Below, in pieces: positions 33,076-41,870 of a DNA stretch of 54,439 bases. Within the stretch, counting starts at the first letter, position 1. Each line of letters begins with the position of its first letter. The position numbers and the translations under genes were made by a program. Source of the stretch: an uncultured Treponema sp. (GTDB taxonomy: Bacteria > Spirochaetota > Spirochaetia > Treponematales > Treponemataceae); the NCBI GenBank assembly GCA_937915735.1, contig CALGGS010000129.1, positions 1-54,439 of the forward strand. The letters are read 5' to 3'. A model generated the notes under the pieces. It saw nothing but the letters and a program-made list of their open reading frames with translations. It was not told the origin of the DNA and searched no databases.

Positions 33076-34260
33076 TTATTCGCCATTCAAAGGAACATTT
33101 GAATTCTCGTATCCTGGAGTTGCGCCTGAAATTGTTTCCTTTGTTTCTGAATCTTTATATGAATTTGTCACGAACCAGTCATTCGCGGAAGTTTTTATGA
33201 ATTCAGGGAGCGTTGACGAATCCTTGTATTTTTCAATTATTTCCGCTGTATTCTGTCTTGAAATTGAACGCAAAATAGAACTGCTCATTCCGTCTGTACA
33301 GACAGCGTTTACTGGTGAAGAGCCGTCCTGCCAGATTCCTTTCGCAAACGCACTTTCAGCAAATTCAGTCATCAAAGCTTTCGTCCACTCAGTTTTTCCG
33401 CTAAGACTCAGCAAAACCGCATCTTTTATTTCTTTTGAAACACAATCTCTGACCACGACGACATCAGTATTTGAAGCAATTTTGTCCGTTCCGCTTTTCC
33501 ATAAATCGCGGGCTGTATCACAGCTTTCGTTTGCCCTAGAGAGTGTCAAATCATCTCCAGTCTCATCAAGAGCTGTGTCTTCCATTCCTTCAAAAATTTT
33601 ACCGTGCAATGTGATGAATTCGCCTTGCTTCACTTCGATTGACGGGAAAACATATTTTTTTGACTCTGTATTCGCAGCACTCACTACTTCAAAGCCGTAT
33701 GTATTTCCTGATTTTAGACAGTAAAATTCAATAAATTCCACCGCTTCCTTATCTTTTTTATAAGTCGTGCGAATCTCATTGAAAAGCAGGCGGGCTGGAT
33801 TCTCGTTGTAGCCATAGAATTTCTGAGCGAATTCAAGGCTGTTACCCGTAATATCGTAAACTGTGCCAGAAAAAATGTAGCTTTTACCGACATTTGTAGG
33901 AACTGTCAACGAAATTTCGCAGGATTTTCCATCCTCGCTGTAAGTGATTGAATCAGCGACAGCAAAGGCATTTTCTTCATCAAGAACTAGAGGAATTTCC
34001 TCATCCTCGTTACCAGCTTCCAGCTCAAAAACCGAGATTTTATCAAGGACGATTTTTTCAGAACAAGCAATAGAAATTGATTTTGAGCCCACTACATCGA
34101 ATGACTCAACGGAGGGAGCCGTCGTATCTGCCGGAATAATTTCAAGTCCCTCTTCAGTCAGCCTGCATGACACTGGGGATAAAACAAGTAAAACGCCAAT
34201 AACAAGCGTCATCGCCAAAAAAACGGGCCTCGCCCATTCCTTAAAAAGTTTTTTTTTCAT
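33076..34260 (-). CDS. Putative lipoprotein with Ig-like and lamin-tail-like regions
   Basis: A 394-residue lipoprotein: membrane-like core and Cys32 (LSPVSC). Residues about 45-150 look like a Big_5-type Ig domain (TAPSVESFDVVGSKSI, SYIFSGTVYDITGNSLEF), followed by a region resembling a lamin-tail domain (RLLFNEIRTTYKKDKEAVEF, FITLHGKIFEGMED). Such proteins sit in the periplasm or on the surface. The start is the ATG at 34260 behind GGAGGT; the ATG at 34272 overlaps that site. A codon-rich plus-strand reading frame over this gene is only its shadow. Function not assigned. Confidence 0.8.
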   Translation of the reverse strand: MKKKLFKEWARPVFLAMTLVIGVLLVLSPVSCRLTEEGLEIIPADTTAPSVESFDVVGSKSISIACSEKIVLDKISVFELEAGNEDEEIPLVLDEENAFAVADSITYSEDGKSCEISLTVPTNVGKSYIFSGTVYDITGNSLEFAQKFYGYNENPARLLFNEIRTTYKKDKEAVEFIEFYCLKSGNTYGFEVVSAANTESKKYVFPSIEVKQGEFITLHGKIFEGMEDTALDETGDDLTLSRANESCDTARDLWKSGTDKIASNTDVVVVRDCVSKEIKDAVLLSLSGKTEWTKALMTEFAESAFAKGIWQDGSSPVNAVCTDGMSSSILRSISRQNTAEIIEKYKDSSTLPEFIKTSANDWFVTNSYKDSETKETISGATPGYENSNVPLNGE

Positions 34261-34361
34261 AAAGACCTCCAATTAGTTTTTTGTTTTCTAAATGAAGTAA
34301 TGAGATAAAAGTGAAAAATCGGCAATTTCAATCGATAATATTTTGTTATATTTAAGAAAAT

Positions 34362-34387
34362 TGTCATGTTGAGCGAAGCGAACATCT
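34362..34387 (+). repeat. GAGCGAAGCGAA-type dispersed element
   Basis: TGTCATGTTGAGCGAAGCGA followed by ACATCT: same TGTCAT and ATCT ends as the palindromic family with a GAGCGAAGCG centre. It lies in the 170-bp gap between a lipoprotein gene and azlC. Confidence 0.75.
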
Positions 34388-34416
34388 ATTCTCTTCTAAT
34401 TTTCTTTATTTTTTGA

Positions 34417-34422
34417 TAAAAT
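34417..34422 (+). promoter_or_regulatory. -10 hexamer of azlCD, very short leader
   Basis: TAAAAT ends eight bases before the ATG at 34431; a -35 match is weak. It lies inside the upstream extension of the frame, which argues for the start at 34431. Confidence 0.4.
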
Positions 34423-34430
34423 TATTTCCT

Positions 34431-35180
34431 ATGCTTGATTCTTCTAATTTCAGAAGGGCTGTCAAACTTACTACTCCGGTCTTTTTTGGCTATATTGCGA
34501 TTGGCATTCCATTCGGGCTTATGGTCGTGAACGCGGGCTTTCCGTGGTATCTTGCAGTTTTGATGAGTCTCCTTATTTTTTCGGGAACTGGGCAGTACAT
34601 AGGAATTGCGCTCTTTTCTTCTGGAATTGCGAGCAACTCGTCGTTTTGGGCTTCTATTTTGACTTTCGTTGGAATCGAATTTTTCATTGGCTTAAGGCAT
34701 ATTTTTTACTCGCTTGCGCTTCTTGAAACCTACCGTGACACAGGAAAATGGAAATTCCCCCTCATTTTTACGATTACCGATGAAACCTTCGCACTTGTTT
34801 CTTCATGCAATATTCCGAAAGACGCTGACAAAGGCCCTTATCTTGCCGTCGTTTCGATTTTTGACTATTCATACTGGATTTTTGGAACCTTAATCGGTGC
34901 TATTGTCGGAAATTTCATTCCTGCCGGCTATTTAAACGGAGTCGATTTTGCACTTACTGCACTTTTTATTGTTTTAATGATAAACCAGATTCGCTCTACT
35001 AAAGATTTTTTGCCTTCGCTTGTTGGCGTTTTAACTAGCGTGGTGGCAATCGCCCTTTCTTACATTCAAATCAAGGGAAAGCCGATTTTACCGAATCAGC
35101 ATTTAATTTTGACAGGTCTTTGTCTTGGAATTGCCGTAATGCTATTGCTGCGCCATCCTAAGCGAGGAGGTGAGCAATGA
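34431..35180 (+). CDS. azlC: AzlC family branched-chain amino acid exporter subunit
   Basis: A 249-residue inner-membrane protein with about seven helices. FFGYIAIGIPFGLMVVNAG, FSGTGQYIGIALFSSG and LRHIFYSLALLE match AzlC, the large subunit of the branched-chain amino acid efflux pair. I start it at the ATG at 34431; a TTG at 34413 would add six residues over the -10 hexamer. The last codons overlap azlD (ATGA), so the two are coupled. Confidence 0.92.
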   Translation: MLDSSNFRRAVKLTTPVFFGYIAIGIPFGLMVVNAGFPWYLAVLMSLLIFSGTGQYIGIALFSSGIASNSSFWASILTFVGIEFFIGLRHIFYSLALLETYRDTGKWKFPLIFTITDETFALVSSCNIPKDADKGPYLAVVSIFDYSYWIFGTLIGAIVGNFIPAGYLNGVDFALTALFIVLMINQIRSTKDFLPSLVGVLTSVVAIALSYIQIKGKPILPNQHLILTGLCLGIAVMLLLRHPKRGGEQ

Positions 35181-35533
35181 AACTGACCTCAAATGAAGCC
35201 ATAATCGCGACTCTTGTAATCGGCGTTATGATGTTTGCGCTTCGCTTTTTGCCGTTTTTAATTTTTGCGAAACGAAGGGTTCCCTCGTTTTTCTCATTCA
35301 TCGAAAAATTTATTCCTGCGATTTCAATTGCCGTTCTTTTTACGATTTGCTTTAAGGAGCGCACGACTGACTTAATTTTTAAATCTTCTACGCCGCATAC
35401 GGAGCTTCCATCAGTTATTTGTGCCGTTTGCGCTGCAATTTTTACAGCGCTTCTTCATCTTTGGAAGAAAAACGCCATGATTAGTATTTTTGGCGGAACG
35501 ATTTTATATATGATTTTGAATTATTTTTTCTGA
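35177..35533 (+). CDS. azlD: AzlD family branched-chain amino acid exporter subunit
   Basis: A 118-residue protein with about four helices, the normal size of AzlD. ALRFLPFLIFAKRRVPSFF and FIEKFIPAISIAVLF match the family. It overlaps azlC by four bases and has a GGAGGTG ribosome site inside azlC. Together they export branched-chain amino acids such as valine and leucine. Confidence 0.92.
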   Translation: MKLTSNEAIIATLVIGVMMFALRFLPFLIFAKRRVPSFFSFIEKFIPAISIAVLFTICFKERTTDLIFKSSTPHTELPSVICAVCAAIFTALLHLWKKNAMISIFGGTILYMILNYFF

Positions 35534-35558
35534 TTTTAAGATACAAGTGCAAGCAGCA

Positions 35559-36914
35559 ATGAAAAAGCTTTTTTCAATTTTCTTTTTATTTTTTTTGAGT
35601 TTTTCGATTTTTGGTGAGGCAACTAAGAAAGATGTTGCTATTGCTGTTGGCGATGTTTTTGCCGTAAATTTGCTTTTCAACAGTGCCGCAAGAATCATTT
35701 TGCAAGAGGATTATTCTGATATAAATCTTTCAACTATGAATGATAATCTTCATAGCAAGTGGGTTTGGGATGAAGACGGTTTTTTTATGAATCAGTTTGG
35801 TCATCCGTATCAAGGCTCGCTTTATTTTACTTCGGGTCGCTCAAATAACCTTAACTTCTGGCAGTCCTTTTTTTTGACTGCCTTCGGCTCTTTTACTTGG
35901 GAAGAATTTGGAGAAACGACAACTCCCGCTATCAATGACATTATCACGACCTCAATTTGTGGCTCGATTTTCGGAGAAGCCCTGCACAGAATTTTTCTTG
36001 ATGTGAACGAAATCTGCCCTCCCTTTGCATGGATTTTAAGTCCGGTTGATGCGCTGAACAATACTTTAAAAGGCAAAAAAACAAAAGTTACTGGTCATAT
36101 AGAAGAGTTAGATTTTATTACCTTTTTAAGTTACGAAAAATCCCGCACTGAAGCTGAAAATATGGACTCAGATTTGACTAAAAAAATTGCTCTGGCAGAA
36201 GGCATACATCTTCAATATGGAAATCCGGTGGCACATACGACAGCCGAACCTTTTGATTTGTTTACGGCTGATGCAAGTATTTTTCTTGCTTATCATTATT
36301 TTAAATTTAATTTTTTCATTGACGGATTTTTGTATTCTCATGCGCTTTATTTTGAAAATAGCGAAGGAACCTTGGGCATAAACCTTATGTACGAGGGAGA
36401 AAAATCTACAGATATTATACTTTCAACAGGTGCCGTTGGCGTAAAATATATCGGCTCTCAGCAAATTTTTAATTCAACTGGAATTCTAGGCTTTTTTAGT
36501 CAGTTAGATTTTATCTTTATGGGAACAAGAAGTCTTTATTATCTTTATGACGGACTCCCGATAGGTTCTGGAAATTTTAACCCGATTCGTTCTTATAACT
36601 TCACCTTTGGTCCTCTTTTTAAAGGCGGCTTTTCTGTCGAACAAAAAAAATTCGGAAAAATTTTTGGTGAAGCTGAGTTTAATTACACTGTTCCGTATCC
36701 AGGCTCAAAGCTTGAAGAAGCAAAAGGAAATAAGCATCTGATTTTTATTGCAAAGTTTGGTTATGAATATAATTTTCCAAAGTATTTTACGATTGGTATA
36801 GATGATTCAGTGATTTTTAAGGCGGACTGGTTTGATGACGAAGCATCAACCCAGCAGCTTGTGAATTCCGCCAAAATTTATGTAAAAGTAAGATTTGAGC
36901 GAAAGAAAGACTAA
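35559..36914 (+). CDS. DUF3943 family exported protein
   Basis: A 451-residue protein from the ATG at 35559; the frame also has a GTG at 35547. Residues 1-19 are a signal peptide. The segment FMNQFGHPYQGSLYFTSGRS with LNFWQSFFLTAFGSFTWEEFGE and NDIITTSICGSIFGEALHR is the DUF3943 pattern. The remainder consists of beta-type strands and ends near an aromatic stretch, so an outer-membrane or periplasmic place is likely. The first helices and the ILQEDYS text resemble the IIYQDDYS segment of the barrel at 46921-47634. No ribosome site is obvious. Function unknown. Confidence 0.8.
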   Translation: MKKLFSIFFLFFLSFSIFGEATKKDVAIAVGDVFAVNLLFNSAARIILQEDYSDINLSTMNDNLHSKWVWDEDGFFMNQFGHPYQGSLYFTSGRSNNLNFWQSFFLTAFGSFTWEEFGETTTPAINDIITTSICGSIFGEALHRIFLDVNEICPPFAWILSPVDALNNTLKGKKTKVTGHIEELDFITFLSYEKSRTEAENMDSDLTKKIALAEGIHLQYGNPVAHTTAEPFDLFTADASIFLAYHYFKFNFFIDGFLYSHALYFENSEGTLGINLMYEGEKSTDIILSTGAVGVKYIGSQQIFNSTGILGFFSQLDFIFMGTRSLYYLYDGLPIGSGNFNPIRSYNFTFGPLFKGGFSVEQKKFGKIFGEAEFNYTVPYPGSKLEEAKGNKHLIFIAKFGYEYNFPKYFTIGIDDSVIFKADWFDDEASTQQLVNSAKIYVKVRFERKKD

Positions 36915-36921
36915 AAGTTTT

Positions 36922-37866
36922 TTACAGTCCCGTTCCTTCGTCAATTCCCATCATAATGTTCATACACTGAACGGCAGCTCCGCTGGCACCTTTTCCAAGG
37001 TTGTCGAAGCGGCTTGTGATAACAATTCGCTCGTCATTTCCACAGACAAAAATCTGCATATCGTTCGTGCCGGCCAAGGTGTTCGCAGGGATAAAACTTT
37101 CTGTTAAAGTGCCTTCGCCCAAAAATTCAGTGGCCTTTACGAAACGGCAGCCTTCATAATGCTCTTTAAAAACCTCGGCAATTTCTTTTGCAGTGAGTTT
37201 TTTTTCGAGCAAGCGAGAGTGAAGGGAAATTGTTACCGTCATTCCTTCAAAATAATCGCAGACATAAGGATTAAAAATTGGCTTGTAGTTGAGGCCGCTT
37301 ACTTTCTGCATTTCCGGCAAGTGCTTGTGCTCCTGAGTGAGGGCGTAAAGCCGTGGCGAGTCAAGCTCCGGGTTTCGGTCGGCTGCCTCATACTGAGCGA
37401 TTGCTTTTTTTCCTGCTCCAGAATATCCCGAAACAGCGTGACAAACGACAGGATAATCTGGTGAGATAATTCCCCGAGTCACCAAAGGATAACAGATTGA
37501 AGCAAAGCCCGAAGCATAGCAGCCTGGAGTTGCAACCCGATTTGATGAAATAATTTTCTGGCGGTGTTCCTTTGAAAGTTCTGGAAAACCGTAAGCCCAG
37601 TCAGGATTCGTTCGGTGAGCCGTAGAAGCGTCGATAATACGCACCTTTGGATTCGTGCATAGAGAAACAGCCTCGATTGAAGCCGCATCAGGCAAACAAA
37701 GGAAAGTAAAATCCGAAGCGTTAATCATTTTTGCGCGCTCGGCAGGGTCTTTTCGTTTTTCATCGTCTATCAGTAAAATTTCGATGTCATTCCGTTTTTC
37801 AAACCGCTCAAAAATCTTGAGACCAGTTGTTCCTTCTTTTCCGTCAATAAAAATTTTGTAAGCCAT
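36922..37866 (-). CDS. argC: N-acetyl-gamma-glutamyl-phosphate reductase, type 2
   Basis: A 314-residue NADP enzyme of arginine synthesis, reducing N-acetylglutamyl phosphate to the semialdehyde. IFIDGKEGTTGLKI is the nucleotide site, VATPGCYASG holds catalytic Cys116, and HAVSGYSGAGKKA follows. The short length and sequence match ArgC type 2. GAGGA precedes the ATG, with TATAAT 16 bases upstream, an ordinary leadered start. No other arg gene is nearby. Confidence 0.95.
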   Translation of the reverse strand: MAYKIFIDGKEGTTGLKIFERFEKRNDIEILLIDDEKRKDPAERAKMINASDFTFLCLPDAASIEAVSLCTNPKVRIIDASTAHRTNPDWAYGFPELSKEHRQKIISSNRVATPGCYASGFASICYPLVTRGIISPDYPVVCHAVSGYSGAGKKAIAQYEAADRNPELDSPRLYALTQEHKHLPEMQKVSGLNYKPIFNPYVCDYFEGMTVTISLHSRLLEKKLTAKEIAEVFKEHYEGCRFVKATEFLGEGTLTESFIPANTLAGTNDMQIFVCGNDERIVITSRFDNLGKGASGAAVQCMNIMMGIDEGTGL

Positions 37867-37980
37867 AAAATCCTCGATTTTTTTATTATAAGGAAAAACA
37901 AAAAAATTGAGAATAGCGGGAACTTCAGAAACGAAAACACTAGAAACATTTTTAAAAATCTGAAATAATCATCTGTGTAT

Positions 37981-38054
37981 GGGGGCGTAGCTCACCTGGC
38001 TAGAGCGTTTGAATGGCATTCAAAAGGTAGTCGGTTCAAGTCCGATCGTCTCCA
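37981..38054 (+). tRNA. tRNA-Ala (anticodon GGC)
   Basis: A 74-nt cloverleaf: acceptor GGGGGCG pairs with CGTCTCC, D arm GCTC/GAGC, anticodon stem TTTGA/TCAAA with loop ATGGCAT (anticodon GGC), T arm GTCGG/CCGAT with TTCAAGT. The third acceptor pair is G-U, the identity mark of alanine tRNA. The 3' CCA is not encoded. LolA follows 42 bp downstream and may share its transcript. Confidence 0.96.
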
Positions 38055-38096
38055 ATAATATCAGCAATTTCACTTAGTTTTTTAGGTAAAACCGCT

Positions 38097-38714
38097 ATGT
38101 CCATAAAAAAAATTTTTCTTGCTGTTGTCTTAACGGGGCTTTCTCTTGCCTTTGCCCAGAATACTTCTTCACAAAATTTTAACGAGGTCTGCAAAAATAT
38201 TTCATCTCACAAGGTCACAAAAGGTGATTTTGCGCAGACAAAGCTCATCAAAAAAATCAAACGGGAAATAAAGTCTTCGGGAACTTTCATCGTTTCTGTT
38301 GATGACGGAATTCTCTGGAACACACTAAAGCCTTTTAAATCTTCAATGGCTATCACAAAAACCGGAATTATTCAGACAAACGCTCAAGGCAAAAAAAATG
38401 TCGTTGCGACTGGTGAAAATGCTACTTTTGAACAAGTTTCATCACTTATGACTTCACTTTTTGACGGAAACATTGACGCTCTGAACAAAAATTTTGACAT
38501 TGAATTTATTGGTTCTGCTTCAAACTGGAATGTAAATCTCGTTCCAAAGGACAGCTCTGTCCGTGCCTTTGTCGAAAGCATTGAAATGGCAGGGCAGGCA
38601 ACAATCAACACAATGGTCTTGCATGAGCCAAGCGGAGATTTTACAAAATACGAATTTTCTTCACAAACTTTTGCCGATTCTCTTACAAGCGGCGAAAAGT
38701 CATTGTTTAATTAA
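38097..38714 (+). CDS. lolA: LolA-like outer-membrane lipoprotein carrier
   Basis: A 205-residue exported protein with signal peptide (1-20, AFA). The pattern KGDFAQTKLIKKIKREIKSSG, GILWNTLKPFKSSMAITKTG and later beta strands fits LolA, which carries lipoproteins across the periplasm. That suits a genome so rich in lipoproteins. AGGTA lies in front of the ATG. It could also be one of the LolA-like proteins tied to glycolipid transport. The gene follows the tRNA closely. Confidence 0.85.
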   Translation: MSIKKIFLAVVLTGLSLAFAQNTSSQNFNEVCKNISSHKVTKGDFAQTKLIKKIKREIKSSGTFIVSVDDGILWNTLKPFKSSMAITKTGIIQTNAQGKKNVVATGENATFEQVSSLMTSLFDGNIDALNKNFDIEFIGSASNWNVNLVPKDSSVRAFVESIEMAGQATINTMVLHEPSGDFTKYEFSSQTFADSLTSGEKSLFN

Positions 38715-38728
38715 ATCTAATCCTTGTC

Positions 38729-41020
38729 CTAGTACATAATTTCCCGCACCGTGTCGCCCGGCAATTTTTCATCGTAAAGATAGGCATAAAGGGCGGCGGC
38801 GGAAACTACTTTTCTGCCGTATTCGCGAGTTTCCGCAAAGGGAAGCGACTCCAAAAATAAGTCCATGCTGATTCCCGCGGGCTTGTGGCTGGCTTTTCCT
38901 GTCGCAGCCCAGTCACTTCTGAATCGTTTTATCCAATTACGAACATTCGTTAGTCCAGCATTGTAAGCGTAAAGTGCCAAAAGCTCATTGTTATCATCTG
39001 TTCGGTTTACAAGCGAAGAGAGATAATGAGTTCCCAAACGAATGTTAGTTAGCGGGTCAAAGATGTCAAAATTATCGTTGATTTTAAGCTTTTTCGCTTC
39101 GTCTTCAGCGGTAGTTTCCATAAGCTGCGTAAGTCCGCTTGCCCCGGCCTTGCTTGTGACAGTCGGGTCAAAAAAGCTTTCGCTACGAATCATCGCATAA
39201 ACAAGATATGTTGGAAGACCAAATTCTGCGCACGCACCTTCGATTTCTGTTTTATAAAAACGGGGAAAATTGAGTTTTAAAAGTTCTTCTGCAATACGAC
39301 CGTTAGTTTGTTCAAACGCTCGGCTCGCAACTCGTAAACTCTGGACATTGTAAGTTGATTCCTTGTTGCTTTCCGCGCATTTCGTCAAAAAATCACAAAT
39401 TTCGATTGTGTCTGAATTTGAGATATTCTTTCGGTTAGAAATCCACTCCCCATAAATGCGTTCTGGAAAACCGAAGGCGGCATACCCTTTTAAAAGCTGA
39501 CCCGCTCCCTTGTCGTCAATTTTGTCTTCTTCTTCATTTTTGTTAAAAAGATAAGAGTCAATCAGCGATTTGTCGGTAACATTCAGCCGTTCAAGTGCAA
39601 GGACTTTGTAGTAAAGCGAAGATTTTCCATTTAAAACTTTTGTGAACGCTTCGACCGTCTGTCTTGTTTTTAAATCTTCATCACCCTTGGCAAGTCCTTC
39701 TTCAATCAGGCGCCCGGAAATGTAGGCGTATTTTCCTGCCGTGTAATCTGAAAAATTAGAATTCGTTTCTTTCCAGACCTTGTAAAAATCCTGCCAGCGG
39801 TGACTTGAAAGGAGTAAAATCGAAAGTGACTCAAAAAAATCATCAAAATATTCTGAATCGTGAATCTTGGAGCCGTAATTTGTCAAAGTCGAAATAATTT
39901 CATCAGTCGAAGAGCGAAGCAGAAAATTCAGAAGATACCAAAGGCAGTTGTCAAATTGGAGAGGATCTTTTGTGTCTTCAAGCGCAGAACGGAAACTAGA
40001 AACCGTCTGCTTGGGATAGCGGCCGGCTTTATCATAAAGGCGCGCGGCGTAAAAATGGGCGAAATACGCTTTTTCAGGCGGAAGCTTTTCTGCCATTTTG
40101 TCGAATTTTCGTGCCGATGCAAAAAAATCGTTCGTTGCATAGAGAGTCGCTTTTCCAATATCAGAGAAAATCTGCGAATCAATTTCTTCGTCACGGTTTT
40201 CATAAATCTTCTGAATTTTTTCGATTTGGGCGAGTGCAATCTTATATGCGCGATGGAAAACAGCAATGCGGAATTCCATTATTGATTTTTCAGGATTTTC
40301 TGCCTGACTAAGCGCGTCAAACAATTCTTCAAAGCCCTCTTCCGGAGCGATTGAGAGTTGGGGGGGCGTACCATCGTCATTCTGAGTCGAAGCTGAGGAA
40401 ACTTCGTCCAGACTCAACTGGCTTTCAAGGAGGCTTCGTTTGTTTAAGTTTTTCTGGAATTTTTCGCTTTCTTCCTGAATATTTTGATTTTTTTCGTTTA
40501 ATCGGGCGATATATGTCGCATAAGTTTCGAGGTGCTCGCTTGAAAGAGGACGGGCAACAAACCATCGGAAAAATTCTTCGTCAAACCTGCCGTCTTTTTT
40601 TTGGGCAAGCGACAAGAGCCGTAGTTTTATAAGCTCATTTTTAGAATCATGGGGATTTAAATTTTCTGTCAGATTTATGATTTTTAAGAATTCATTGTGA
40701 GAAAAAAGCTCCCGACAGGCGGTTAAAAGTGCGTTTTCATCATCATAATTTTTAGCAAGATTTTCAGCTGCCTCGATTCGCTTAGGTACACTCCCGATTA
40801 AAGTGAGAGATTCCGCTGCTCGCCGTTTTATGATTTCGCTTCCGTTTTTTTGAGCTGCCTTAAAATAACGGATGGCGTCCTTTTCGTTGCCTTCCTGCGA
40901 GGCCTGCAAAGCCAGGAAATAATTTGAGTCATCGCCGAATTTTTTTTGCGGAGAATTTTGAACGCGCGCACATGCAGAAAACAAAACTAGGGCAAGACAG
41001 GAAACGAGGACTTTTTTCAT
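38729..41020 (-). CDS. Soluble-type lytic transglycosylase lipoprotein (SLT domain)
   Basis: A 763-residue lipoprotein (Cys17 in VLFSAC). The long middle is helical and TPR-like, as in Slt70. The C-terminal SLT domain has LVYAMIRSESFFDP with catalytic Glu near residue 613, SKAGASGLTQLM, NIRLGTHYLSSL and ALYAYNAGLTNVRNW. It cuts wall glycan with formation of anhydro-muramic acid. The start is ATG 41020; the ATG at 41029 lies within the -10 region. It probably works with RlpA on cell-wall turnover. It ends 14 bp from the lolA stop (convergent). Confidence 0.93.
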   Translation of the reverse strand: MKKVLVSCLALVLFSACARVQNSPQKKFGDDSNYFLALQASQEGNEKDAIRYFKAAQKNGSEIIKRRAAESLTLIGSVPKRIEAAENLAKNYDDENALLTACRELFSHNEFLKIINLTENLNPHDSKNELIKLRLLSLAQKKDGRFDEEFFRWFVARPLSSEHLETYATYIARLNEKNQNIQEESEKFQKNLNKRSLLESQLSLDEVSSASTQNDDGTPPQLSIAPEEGFEELFDALSQAENPEKSIMEFRIAVFHRAYKIALAQIEKIQKIYENRDEEIDSQIFSDIGKATLYATNDFFASARKFDKMAEKLPPEKAYFAHFYAARLYDKAGRYPKQTVSSFRSALEDTKDPLQFDNCLWYLLNFLLRSSTDEIISTLTNYGSKIHDSEYFDDFFESLSILLLSSHRWQDFYKVWKETNSNFSDYTAGKYAYISGRLIEEGLAKGDEDLKTRQTVEAFTKVLNGKSSLYYKVLALERLNVTDKSLIDSYLFNKNEEEDKIDDKGAGQLLKGYAAFGFPERIYGEWISNRKNISNSDTIEICDFLTKCAESNKESTYNVQSLRVASRAFEQTNGRIAEELLKLNFPRFYKTEIEGACAEFGLPTYLVYAMIRSESFFDPTVTSKAGASGLTQLMETTAEDEAKKLKINDNFDIFDPLTNIRLGTHYLSSLVNRTDDNNELLALYAYNAGLTNVRNWIKRFRSDWAATGKASHKPAGISMDLFLESLPFAETREYGRKVVSAAALYAYLYDEKLPGDTVREIMY

Positions 41021-41027
41021 ATCATTC

Positions 41028-41056
41028 ATTATAGCAAGAAAATAGAAAGTTGAAAA
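41028..41056 (-). promoter_or_regulatory. Promoter of the lytic transglycosylase gene, leaderless spacing
   Basis: Minus strand: TTTTCA (41056-41051), 17-bp spacer, TATAAT (41033-41028), seven bases, ATG at 41020. No ribosome site. Confidence 0.6.
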
Positions 41057-41069
41057 TCAAAAAATAAAT

Positions 41070-41117
41070 TGTCACTGATATGAGAAGTAAAACCGTCATT
41101 GATATGAGAGATAAAAC
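41070..41117 (+). repeat. Two tandem 24-bp repeats in front of a palindromic element
   Basis: 41070-41093 and 41094-41117 differ at only four positions (both hold TGATATGAGA and end TAAAAC). Each starts with TGTCA or CGTCA like the element that follows at 41118, suggesting duplication of an element end. Confidence 0.75.
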
Positions 41118-41146
41118 TGTCATTGCCGTGCTTGACACGGCAATCC
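41118..41146 (+). repeat. Palindromic element upstream of queH
   Basis: TGTCATTGCCGTGCTTGACA followed by CGGCAATCC. Almost identical to the copy between yidC and jag. Its reading (PCLTRQS) extends the queH frame upstream and would mislead start calling. Confidence 0.9.
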
Positions 41147-41182
41147 ATAAATTTTTACAATTCAAATAAACAGGCTCCCATC

Positions 41183-41848
41183 ATGACAACACAGAAAAAA
41201 AATTATCAGAAAGAACTCGATTTAATTCTCGAAAAAATTAAGTTTCAAGAAGAGGAAGAGCCCGAACACAAAAAGCCGACTTTGCTTTTACATGCCTGCT
41301 GCGGCCCATGCTCCTCTTATGTCATTGAATATCTTTCAAAATTTTTTGACATTACAATCTACTACTACAACCCGAACATTCACCCCCGGCAAGAATATTT
41401 CCGCCGTCTCGAAGAACTAAAAAAATTCCTCACCCAATTTCCGGATGCGATACAAAATAAAGTGAAGCTTGTTGAAGATGAATATAATCCAGAAGATTAT
41501 TTTAAACAAACTAATGTTCGTTTGGAAACTGAGCTTCAAACTGAACCAGAAAAAGGCGAGCGATGCCGAAGATGCTACAAATTCAGAATGGAAAGGGCAT
41601 ATAAATATGCCTGCAAAAATAATTTTGACTGGTTTACGACAACTCTCAGCATAAGCCCTCATAAGGACAGCGAAAAAATAAATACTATCGGTCGTATGTT
41701 AGAAAACGAGAATACAAAATTTCTTCCTGCTGACTTCAAAAAGAAAGGCGGATTCTTGCGAAGCACTCAGCTTTCCGAAGAATACGGTCTTTGGCGACAG
41801 GATTATTGTGGCTGCGTTTATTCAAAGCAAAATATGAAAAACAAGTGA
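41183..41848 (+). CDS. queH: Epoxyqueuosine reductase QueH
   Basis: A 221-residue iron-sulphur enzyme of the last step of queuosine tRNA modification. LLHACCGPCSS (Cys39, Cys40, Cys43), GERCRRCYKFRME and the late YCGC give the Cys set of the QueH (formerly DUF208) family; SISPHKDSEKIN is also typical. The start is the ATG at 41183; the twenty codons before it come from a palindromic element and spacer. The ribosome site is weak. No other queuosine gene is near. Confidence 0.93.
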   Translation: MTTQKKNYQKELDLILEKIKFQEEEEPEHKKPTLLLHACCGPCSSYVIEYLSKFFDITIYYYNPNIHPRQEYFRRLEELKKFLTQFPDAIQNKVKLVEDEYNPEDYFKQTNVRLETELQTEPEKGERCRRCYKFRMERAYKYACKNNFDWFTTTLSISPHKDSEKINTIGRMLENENTKFLPADFKKKGGFLRSTQLSEEYGLWRQDYCGCVYSKQNMKNK

Positions 41849-41870
41849 TTTTCAGCTTACAGTTTACCGC

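Noticed and set aside
33059..33724. 221-residue plus-strand reading frame
   Set aside because: It is antisense to the lipoprotein at 33076-34260, which has signal peptide, lipobox and ribosome site.
22000..35040. Recurrent ACTAGCG words as a possible signal sequence
   Set aside because: Only a handful were noticed, mostly in coding sequence with Thr-Ser or Leu-Ala codons; no spacing or strand rule was apparent.
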